NCBI GenBank assembly: GCA_023614405.1
Contig: CM042689.1
Coordinates: 306,195,132 to 306,259,131, forward strand
Direction: 5' to 3'
DNA: 64,000 bases
Origin: Avena insularis
Taxonomy: Eukaryota > Streptophyta > Magnoliopsida > Poales > Poaceae
Shown piece by piece: positions 52,887 through 61,893 of this stretch. Position numbers and translations under genes: made by a program. Each line of letters starts with the position of its first letter. The stretch's first letter is position 1. The notes under the pieces are model-generated. The model was not told the DNA's origin. It worked only from the letters and a program-made list of their open reading frames with translations, and made no database searches.

Positions 52887-53029
52887 ATTTCTGATTCCGC
52901 CTCTGCATTCAAGGACGCCATCGAGTCCAAGCCAGTGGAACTTGTGGTAGGCGATGCCTCCAAGACCACCGCCATTGGGACATGACTGGATCCCAAATAG
53001 GAAAGCACGCTCGTCAAGTTCCTCCATAA

Positions 53030-54109
53030 GAATAAGGAAATCTTTGCCTGGCAACCAAGTGACATGAAAGGTGTTCCTAGGGAACTTGCCGAGCACAACT
53101 TAAACATCGATCCTAAATCCAAACTGGTGAAACAACCTCTACGACGCTTCTAGGATGATAAGAGACGTGCCATAGGCAAAGAGATAGCTAGGTTACTTAA
53201 GGCTAGTTTTATCAGAGAAATCCTTCACACCCAGTGGGTGGCCAATCCTATACTTGTGCCCAAAAAGGGAACCAAAGAATTAAGAATGTGCATTGGTTAC
53301 ACCGTCTTGAACAAAGCGTGTCCGAAGAATCCATTTGCTTTGCCTCACATTGACCTAGTCATTGAATCGACGGCTGGCTCAGAGCTTCTGTGTTTTCTAG
53401 ATGCATACTCAGGATACCACCAAATCAAGATGCGAAAATCAGACCAACTGGCCACTTCGTTCATCACACCCTATGACACATACTACTATGTCACGATGCC
53501 CTTTGGGCTGAAAAATGTAGGTGCTATGTACCAGTGGACGATGCGAGCTGCCTCCATAACCAAATTGGCCACAACATACACACTTACGTGGATGACATCA
53601 TGGTGATGTCCAACAGATCAAACAACCTCATCACCGACTTGAAGGAAACCTTTGACAACCTTCAAAATTTTAACATGATGGTCAACCCCAAGAAGTGCGT
53701 CTTCGGGGTTCCTGCTGGAAAATTTCTGGGATTCATCGTTGCCCATCATGGAATCGAAGTCATCCCGGAGAAAATCAAGGCCATCCTAAACATTAAACGC
53801 CCAACATGCCTAAAGGACGTCCAACAGCTCACAAGTTGTGTCGCAAAAGTAATCCAGTTCATCAGCCAACTTGGAGAGAAGGTCATGCCGCTCTACAAGG
53901 TGTTCAAGAGGGCGGAAAAATTCGTATGGACAAACAAAGTAGACACAACACTTCAGGAGTTAAAGAGAATACTCTCATCTGCACATATACTTGTAGCACC
54001 GGAGTCAATGGATCCTATGTTAATCTACATGGAGGCAGCCAACCGGATAATCAGCATTGTCGTCGTGGTGGAGAGGCAGGAACCAATGCATGAGTATGGA
54101 GTTCAATGA
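53030..54109 (+). pseudogene. Reverse transcriptase and first RNase H, fragment C
   Basis: RT begins near 53095 (LNIDPKSKLVKQPLRRF, then TAG). 53238-53606 has NPILVPKKGTKELRMCIGY, LLCFLDAYSGYHQI and FGLKNVGAMYQ. A frameshift near 53545-53600 leads to 53534-54109 with catalytic YVDDIMVMS, NPKKCVFGV and FLGFIVAHHGIEV. The RNase H start KRAEKFVWTNKVDTTLQELK follows, ending at TGA 54107. The first RNase H is only partly preserved after 54110 (SKKRYPHYQNLDY near 54147). Confidence 0.82.
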
Positions 54110-54371
54110 CTAGTTTACTATGTAAGTGAGGTCTTAACAGAGTCCAAGAAGCGGTACCCGCACTACCAGAATCTAGATTATGGAGTGTTCCTTGCTTCTA
54201 GAAAGTTAAGACAATATTTCCAAGAGCACCCAATTACAGTAGGGAGCAAAGCTCCTATGTCCGACATCATCAACAACAACAATGCTATAGGAAGGGTGGA
54301 GAAGTGGGGGCATTGAGCTTGCCGCCTTCGAAATCTCCTACAAGATACGTGGTGCTATCAAGTCACAAGCT

Positions 54372-54960
54372 TTGGTGGATTTTATCATAGATTGGACAAA
54401 ACTGCCAACAGATACTCCCGTGGCAGAACCGGAGTCTTGGGTCATGCACTTTGACGGATCCAAGCTACTCAACATCTCGGGGGCTGATTATTGCTACAAT
54501 CACCAACAGGGGAAAAGATCCAGTACGTCATGCAGATACACTTCAACGCTACCAACAACATGGCAGAATATGAAGCTCTCATTCACGTACTTCGCATAGC
54601 CAAGGATATTGGTATCAAGCACATAGTTTGTTGTGGAGATTCAGACTTGATTGCCCAACAGGTGGCTGGCACCTGGAACACGTGGAACCCTATGATGGTG
54701 GCATACCGAGACAAAGTAGATGAGATAGCTAAGTGCTTCGACCGCTACGAAGTCAAATACGTCAAAAGGGAGGATAATGAGGCGCATATCTGCTGTCAAA
54801 GCTCAGATATGCTTGCAAACCTATTCAGCCTATCGTTTTACTCAGATAGACAAGTGCTTCGACGGCTATGAATTCAAATACGTCAAAATGGAGGATAATG
54901 AGGCGGCATATCTGCTGTTAAAGCTTTGATCTGCTTGCAAAACTGTTCCTCTTGTCATTT
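54372..54960 (+). pseudogene. Second (archaeal-type) RNase H, fragment C
   Basis: 54372-54599 reads WVMHFDGSKLLNISGAD, and 54491-54871 reads IQYVMQIHFNATNNMAEYEALIHVLR, GIKHIVCCGDSDLIAQQVAG and YRDKVDEIAKCFDRYEVKYV. The Asp of FDGS, the Glu of MAEYEAL and the Asp of GDSDL match the active site of the additional archaeal-type RNase H known in Tat elements. A frameshift near 54490 and a 121-bp tandem duplication (54731-54972) break it. Confidence 0.75.
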
Positions 54961-55129
54961 TCCTAGAGCATCTATAGACCCTGACAACCCAAATAGAGTT
55001 GACTCATTTGTTAATGCAGTAACAGTGATCCCTCTGGCTTGGACGAAACCATTCATGGAATACCTCAAAGATAGAACACCGCCCGCCAACAAAGAGAAAA
55101 AAATGGCACATAGTATGCAGAGCAAAAAG

Positions 55130-55513
55130 CTATACCATAAAAAAGGGCAGCTATATAAAAGAAGCACCACAAGAGTTTTCCTACAGTGTGTTTCCAGCAA
55201 CAAGATATTGACATCCTCAGAGAGATCCATCTTGGATATTGTAGGCATCATGCCGCTCCCTGATCTTTGGTCTCCAAAGCCTTCCGACAAGGATTCTACT
55301 GGCTCACCGCCAAGACGAACGACGACAAGCTGGTTGAGACGTCCGTTAGATGTCAGTTCTAGGCAATCACATGTTCCCACGTATGAATTGTGAACAGTAC
55401 CAATTACTTGGCCGTTCACAGTCTAGGGGCTTGATATGGTTGGGCCGTTGTAGACGATACCATGTGGGTTTACATATTTTGTTGTAGTAGTTGATAAATT
55501 CACTAAATGGATA
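55130..55513 (+). pseudogene. Integrase start of fragment C, truncated
   Basis: Broken frames show the zinc-binding part (IHLGYCRHHAA, FRQGFYWLTAK, CQFLGNH) around 55230-55370. The beginning of the catalytic core follows (WGLDMVG-like, LVVVDKFTKW-like) up to about 55510. The core is cut at 55514 by the CACTA terminus. Confidence 0.6.
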
Positions 55514-57302
55514 CACTACTAGGAAAACAGCTATAGGTAATCCACACATCCGTGACACACGTGTCAATGGTGCCCCACGGCTGGGAAGTGCCCCATAGGT
55601 AAGTCGCGTACCCATGGTGCACATGCCACAGGTGCGCCACCACTATGTGTGGGCTAGGGCAAAGGTGGTCGCATCATATTTACCCAGTCAAAATTACCCG
55701 TGGTCGCAAAGGTGGTCGCATCATACTTACCATGGCATGACCGTTACATGCTGACTGGTTCGTTAGTTGTACTCACTCTTTTAGATTTTCAAAATTCAAA
55801 AAGGATAAAAAGTTGGGATTTCTATTTTCGTGCCCTTGGTTCGTTAGTTGTACTCACTTTTTCCCAGTCGCTTAACTTTTCCTCACTTTACCCCTCACCA
55901 TGTTAAGAAACCCTCGCGGACGCTCGCAGGCGCTCGGACGGAGGGATGTCGTCAGGTCAAAGGCTTGACCGTTACATGCTGACTGGTGGGACCGCGTTGG
56001 GGCAGGTCGGGCGTTGAGCATTATGTTACGAGGCCTTGACCGTTACATGCCTGACCGGTGGGTCCGCATTGGGACGGGTCCTGCATACGTGGTGAAGGGT
56101 GGGGCCACGTTGGGACGGGTCTTGCATACGTGGTGAAGAGTGGTGCCACATGGAGACACGTCGGACCGGCCATTATCGCTCACCCAAAGCATTCGCTTCC
56201 CCCGAGCTTGGAACAGCTCCCACACCGCCGCTCCGTTGCCCCGCCGTTGTGCCCTCCTACCTTATGTCGTCCTCGGCCCTAGAGCTGCCCCTCCCCCTAG
56301 AAGTGGAGCACACTCCACCTCCGGCTCTGCTCCCGCCCCTGCTAGATCTACCCCTTTCATGGAAAAGTATGCAATGCCGGCTGGTGCACCATCCATCCCC
56401 GTCGAGCACGAAGAAGATTGGGTGGATTCGTAGGGATCTAACGCATGGATTCCATCGGGGTAAGCATCGTTTCCCTTTTGTGGGTTGATTATTGGCAGTA
56501 TTTGAACGCGAATCGCTGGTTCTCAACTAACTGCCTTGCTTTTCGAATAGGATTGATCTAGTGCTGGCGTACTTCGTGGTTGTGAACAATATCTCTCTGG
56601 ATTTTACTTCCCAGTGGTGGTTTCAACCTCCATAACTCTCAGAGATAGATAAAATCTCCCTAAAATCTATTGTAAATTCTCCTAGAGCAGTGGCGATTCA
56701 GTTGGTTTGCAAGAGTGTTTATAATTATGAAACTCTCGCGCGCTCTGAAACTATAATTGACACAACTCTCGCATGGCTAGCGATTCACTTTCAAATTAAA
56801 AAAATTATACAACTCTTAATGTACACGAATATTTATAATTGACACAACTCTTGAACACTTAAAATTTTTAAAAATTATACAACTCTTAATGTAAAAGAGT
56901 GTTTATAATTGACGCAACTCTTGAAAACTTTCAAATTTTAAAAAAATATACAACTCTTAATGTAAAAGAGTGTTTATAATTGACACAACTCTTGAAAACT
57001 TTCAAATTAAAAAAATCATACAACTCTTAATGTAAAAGAGTGTTTATAATTGACACAACTCTTGAACACTTTCAAATTGAAAAAATCATAAAACTCTTAA
57101 TGTAAAAGAGTGTTTATAATTGACACTACTCTTGAACACTTTCAAATTGAAAAATTATACAACTCTTAATGCAAAGGAAAAGGGTGTTTACCATTTTTAT
57201 AGTGTGAAAAGTGATCCCTAAACTTGTGTATACGAAAATTATAAACCTTTGAACACTGTGAAATCGCACTTAATACGTGATAATGATGTGCTAAGAAAAT
57301 CT
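55514..57302 (+). mobile_element. CACTA-like DNA transposon terminus and attached sequence
   Basis: CACTACTAGGAAAAC at 55514 inside the integrase sequence is a typical grass CACTA terminal inverted repeat. The adjacent 55520-55760 is rich in short repeats (GGTCGCATCATA, CCGTTACATGCTGACTGG). The opposite terminus (GTTTTCCTAGTAGTG) was not found, so the right boundary is only the start of Tat fragment D near 57303. 56140-56740 shows a CT-rich block without a credible gene. 55514-57302 holds no supported protein. Confidence 0.55.
56740..57190. repeat. 70-bp AT-rich tandem repeat, about six units
   Basis: ACAACTCTTAATG recurs at 56809, 56879, 56950, 57020, 57090 (with one change) and 57159, spacing 69-71 bp. 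Each unit has ACTCTT...AAGAGT, which can pair as a short hairpin, followed by TTTATAATTGACACAAC. Confidence 0.88.
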
Positions 57303-58631
57303 TGAGAGATGTATAACTTTGTGGAAGGAATGGACCAGGGAACGCTTCTCCCGCATTCTCTAAGGCGGCAGCAGGCTTCAGGACGCCTCACCTTCGAAAG
57401 CATGGTGAAAACCGTCAAAAACTACGCGGAGGCCGAGGAGGCATCTCAGACAGCTCTTGCGCTCATAGACGGAGCGCCACCGCTTCAGCCACCGCCACCA
57501 CCGCCTCCTGCCGCCATCGCCGTAGCTGCGCCACCACCTCCAGTCATCATCGCTGCTGTTGCACCTCCACCCCATCATCGAGGAAGCCCTGGCACACTCT
57601 GACTCCATGATTGACGCGCTCTACACCGACTTCAGCACAGATTTGGAGGAGATAGACTTTAGTCCGGAGGAGCTAGACTCTGCCATGCAGGAGATGGAGG
57701 AGGATTACAAGCGCGACGAACAGGACAACAACGCCGTCATGTCCCGAGAGGTGTTCGTCACCATTGGGACGACGATTGATGAAGATCAACCCGAAAGAGC
57801 TCCGCCTATAGCGCTGTACAAGGGGAAGGGCCTACTTGTTGCTGTCGACAATGATCACGCAAAGGACATGCCAACTCCGCCTAACCTAGCGCAACAGCCG
57901 CAGGAACTCGGCACCGGCCCGAGCAACAACAATACTGCAAAACCGTCGCCTCCATCTTCTACGTCTGCTGCTGCCCAAGTCAATCCAGCTGATAGAGTGA
58001 TGTACGACAATCTCCTCGTCGAGCCCATGACCGTGGCTCATATTCACAACGTAGTCCAGCTTGACGAGAAGCGCCAGCAGCTGCTGGAGGAAGCGCAGGC
58101 CATCGTGGAGCAAGGCGCAAAGCTAGATCGAGATCTGGCCAACGCGTGGAAGTCAATAGAGAAAACTAGAGCAATGTAGGCCGAGTACAAGACTCTGCTG
58201 CAGCAGCAGAAGGCCAAGAAAGCTCCAGCTCGCGTCATCAACGATCCTGGTGTACGGCGTAACCTAGGATGGGCTCCCTCGAAGCGGCACATGCCAAGCC
58301 ATACATTGACAGTGAAGGTAGGCAGGGATGTCCACTCCTCTCCTCAACCTCGCTGTCGCCAAGACCCTTCTGGAGCAGGATAGATCACCCGAAGCGGTGG
58401 ACCAGGTCTATGACCTAGTGGCCAAGGCGGTGAAACAGCAGGAAAAGGCCACCTCTCAGAGGCTTGAGTCTGACCCAGCGTTTTGCCAGTCTAGCCAGCA
58501 TAAGCCACCAAGGGATAGATCTCCTCTTGATGTCGGGTCTTAGATGGGTTCGTCAGAACAAACACGGAGGGATGCGCGCAACATGAAGGATGCTATTCCC
58601 ATATCCTCTGACCATGGAGGTAAGGCCCAAC
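57303..58631 (+). mobile_element. Tat-type gypsy fragment D (first Gag module and linker)
   Basis: This matches element A in the opposite orientation. 57309-57602 has FVEGMDQGTLLPHSLRRQQ, NYAEAEEAS and a Pro/Ala-rich tail. 57559-58179 has TDFSTDLEEIDFSPEEL, MQEMEEDYKRDEQ and a probable coiled coil DEKRQQLLEEAQAIVEQG, ending at TAG 58177. The frame resumes as AEYKTLLQQQKAKKAPARV. The last part has MKDAIPISSDHGGK, the start of the second Gag module, and is cut by a BARE/Angela-type LTR at 58632. It is free of the Copia insertions and so confirms the original order. Confidence 0.82.
57559..58179 (+). pseudogene. Acidic/coiled-coil linker ORF of the Tat family
   Basis: This 206-codon frame is acidic at first (STDLEEIDFSPEELDSAM), then Pro/Asn-rich, then Glu/Gln/Lys-rich and likely coiled coil. 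It lies between the two Gag-like modules. The homologous frame in element A is at 23826-23513 and 11049-10592. The N-terminal ATG is probably not the true start because the preceding Gag module would read into it after correcting one frame change. Function unknown. Confidence 0.55.
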
Positions 58632-60475
58632 TGTTGGAGATATGCCCAAGAGGTAATAATAAAGTGGTTATAATCATATCTTCATATTTATGATGAATGT
58701 TTACATACCATGCTATAATTGTATTAACCGGAAACATTAATACTTGTGTGATTTGTAAACATAAAAGAGTCCCTAGTAAATCCTCTTGTTAAACTAGCTT
58801 GTTGGTTAATATATGATCATGGTTTCCTGATCATGAACATAGAGATGTTATTAACAACAGGGTCATATCATTAGGAGAATGATGTGATGGACATACTCCT
58901 ATAGTTAAGCGTAGCATAAAGATCAAGTCATTTAATATAGTTCATTTGCTATAAGCTTTCTGATACATAGTAACCTAATTCCTTCGACCATGAGATCATG
59001 CTAATCACCATCATTGGAAGGATGCTTTGATGACATCAAACACCACACCGTAACTAGGTGGCTATAAAGGTGGCATTGAGTGTTCGGAAAGTATGTGTTG
59101 AGGTACATGGATCAAGAGTGGGATTTGTCCATCCATATGACAGATAGATATACTCTAGGCCCTCTCGGTGGAATGCCATCCAATTAGCTTGCAAGCATGT
59201 GACTGGCTCACAAGGGATCACATATCACGGGAACGAGAAAAAGAGTACTTATCGGTAACGAGGTTGAACTAGGTATGCAGAGATACCGACGATCAAACCT
59301 CAGATAAGTAAACTATCGCGATATAAAGGGAAATTGGTATCGTATGTAAGTGGTTCATTCGATCGCAAAGTAATCGTAGAAATATGTGGGAGCCATATGA
59401 ATTTCCAGATTCCTCTATTGGTTATTGATCGGAGAAGTGTCTCGGTCATGTCCGCATAATTCACGAACCGCAGGGAGACACACTTAAGGATTCGATGTTC
59501 TTTAGTAGATATGGAATGTAAGTAGGGAAACCGAATATTGTTCGGAGTCTCGGATGGGATCCGGGATATCACGAGGAGATCCGGAATGGTCCGGAGAATA
59601 AGATTCAGGAAAGTCCGATTCCGGAGTTCGGGAATGATTCGATGTTTTCATCGGAGAGGTTCTAGAAGGTTCACCTGACCGGAAGAGGAATGGTCCATGA
59701 ATGTGTCATGGGTAAGTGGAATGATTGGATCATATCCTAAGTCACTTGGTTTGGGCATTGGCGAGAGAGAATTAAAGCTCTAAATTGAAAGTCAAACGGG
59801 AACTTTGAAAAGTCAAACTGGAACAATGGTTTCCTAGTGGAAGAAGAAAAGAGTCCTTCCTTTAATCCAACTTGGGTTTGGGTTTGGATTCAAACCCTCC
59901 CTTCCCAAGGCCGCCCCTCCCTCTCATAAATAGAGGGGGAGGGCTGCCCCAAACAACACCAAGCCAGCCCTCCCCACCCCGTGCGCTGCCGCTGCCGCCG
60001 GCTCGTCGACATCGCTCTAGACGCCGCCGACACCACCTCCTCCTCTCCGGCATTCTAAACCTAGATCGCCAGCAACCCTAGATCCACCATAACTCGCACC
60101 GGCTTAGGCGAAGCCCTGCGGGATCTTCCCTCTACTTCCGACACCACGCCGTCGTCCTACCGGAATCGCGAGGGGAGAACTACAACCTCCGCTGCCTGCT
60201 GGAACAAGGGAGAGGAAGATCTTCATCGAGTACCGAACGTTTGACCGACTGCGGAAGCACTGCCGGAACGCAGCGCCAGAAGGATCGTCTACGCGATCTT
60301 GAGATCAGCAAGTGTACGACTACATCACCCACGAGAATCTGCTCTCGCTAACCGCTTTGGAATCTTCGAGAGCGCGTACTCTAATCGACTCGTTGCTACA
60401 ATATAGTAGATAGATCTTGGCTTGTCTGTATGCATACGGTAGAATTTTTTGTTTTCCATGCTACGAACCCCTACA
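58632..60475 (+). repeat. BARE/Angela-type 5' LTR
   Basis: This is a complete 1844-bp LTR with TG...CA ends. It is related to the solo LTR at 25065-26715 in the opposite orientation, with considerable divergence. Confidence 0.87.
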
Positions 60476-60961
60476 GTGGTATTAGAGTCGTGTCTATATG
60501 TAGATCTGTTGCACGAGTAGAACACAATGGTCATTATGGGCGTTGATGCTTTTGTTGTCGATTGCTTCTTGTGTACTTTGCATCTTGAGGGATGGTGGGA
60601 TGAAGCGGCCCGGCCTAACCTTACATGACATCGTTCATGAGACTTGCTCCACGCTTGACATGCAACTTGTATTGCATAAGTGGCTTTGCGGGTGCCTGTT
60701 TCTCCCAACATAGTGAAGATTCAATTTACAACGGGTAATTGACAATACTAGTATCAACGTCGAGGTTCTTGTTCGTAAGTTAGAACGACACTTATTGAAA
60801 GCCCCAAACCACGTAAAATATGCAAAGAAAATTAGAGGCGTCTAACTTTGTTTTGCAGGGGTGTGCTGTGAAGTGATATGGCCATGATTGTGATTATATA
60901 TGATGTATGCAATGTTCCTTATTGTAAGTCGGCAACCGGCAGGAGCCATATGATTAAAAAT
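58632..60961 (+). mobile_element. BARE/Angela-type copia element: 5' LTR and leader only
   Basis: The LTR 58632-60475 (1844 bp) starts TGTTGGAGATATGCCC and ends ACGAACCCCTACA. A TATA-like CATAAATAG is at 59925-59933. The primer site TGGTATTAGAGT (60477-60488) differs from the initiator-Met complement at two positions. 60489-60961 resembles the untranslated leader of this group (GATGAAGCGGCCCGG, GGCAGGAGCCATATG). No gag or pol follows, so the element is truncated or a non-autonomous derivative. The insertion follows CCAAC in Tat fragment D. Confidence 0.85.
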
Positions 60962-61865
60962 TGAACACTATTTATCATAAATTAAATCAAAGTGAATTTG
61001 CATAGTTGTTGTAGTCATTGGCATCCATTTACCACCTTGCGCTTTGTTATGAGATAATAGAACTATAGAATTCTGATTAATTACTTTACGAACTGGTATC
61101 GTATTGTTTTAAAGTGTTAATCTAAAGTTTTAAAAGACCTATTGCAAACTTTCAGTAAGTTTCGGTTACTCCATGAAGTTTAATAGTTGGTATTAAATCA
61201 AGAGTAACAATTCCAGTGTTAGTATATAAATATCATGTTTGTCTCCATGATTCTTGATATTTAAAAGATTGTTTTAATATCAAGGTTATCGGGGAGCTGA
61301 AAGAATTGTTTTAGAAACCATCATGTGTAAAAGATATTGTGATATCTGAAATGAAGTTTTGGTTGCAACATGATAGAGTATAATATGGCAAAAGTCATGT
61401 TCTCATATTTGATGAGAATTTGCAAAAGGTTGGAGACGCTGGTCGTCTTAATCCTCCAAAAGGTTTTGGAGAGCAACATTATACTCGTAATTCACCGTTA
61501 TAAGCTAAAGTAGCTTGATCATGAATAGTTCCATGATAAGGATGAATATTTTTTATGTAGCTAAAATGTTTACTACACTAAAACATTACTAAAGAATGGA
61601 ATTTGAAAGGACACCAAACATTTGATGATGGTGATCTACTTCAACGTGCAAGTCCAAAGACATTGGTATTAACTATACATGTTTTGGACTATGTGTCATA
61701 AGTATGGCGCCACTGTTGATGTTGATAGATTCTTTTGAAAGGGTAAAGAAATTCTAAAAGAGAAAACTAAGAAATATTTGGCAGAAAAGAAAAGACTAAA
61801 ATTGTTCAGCTTAGGTATATAGAGGATATACATGTTATGGTTGTATTCTTTGCTTGTTAAAACAA
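60962..61865. other. AT-rich stretch with no recognised gene
   Basis: There is no ORF longer than about 60 codons and no family motif. It may be decayed internal sequence of the preceding copia element. Confidence 0.4.
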
Positions 61866-61893
61866 CTAGCTGAATGCCCGTGCGTTGCTACGG
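61866..61893 (-). mobile_element. Possible Helitron 3' terminus
   Basis: On the minus strand the sequence has a short hairpin CCGT...ACGG (61878-61893), then seven to eight bases, then ends CTAG at 61866-61869 followed by T. That fits a Helitron 3' end (hairpin, CTRR, inserted next to T). The 5' TC end was not located, so the extent is unknown. Confidence 0.4.

Larger units (their letters stand above)
50995..55513 (+). mobile_element. Tat-type gypsy fragment C (gag to integrase), decayed
   Basis: This plus-strand fragment belongs to the same family as element A. The overlap with the second Gag module starts at AAAGGCTAACCCAC. It runs through gag, protease, RT, RNase H, a second RNase H and the start of integrase, and is cut at 55514 by a CACTA-like terminus. 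No LTR belongs to it. Its left edge coincides with the end of the gypsy LTR at 50994. Confidence 0.8.

Noticed and set aside
56099..56526. Overlapping frames on both strands in the CT-rich block
   Set aside because: Composition-driven; several frames are open at once and none has a motif.
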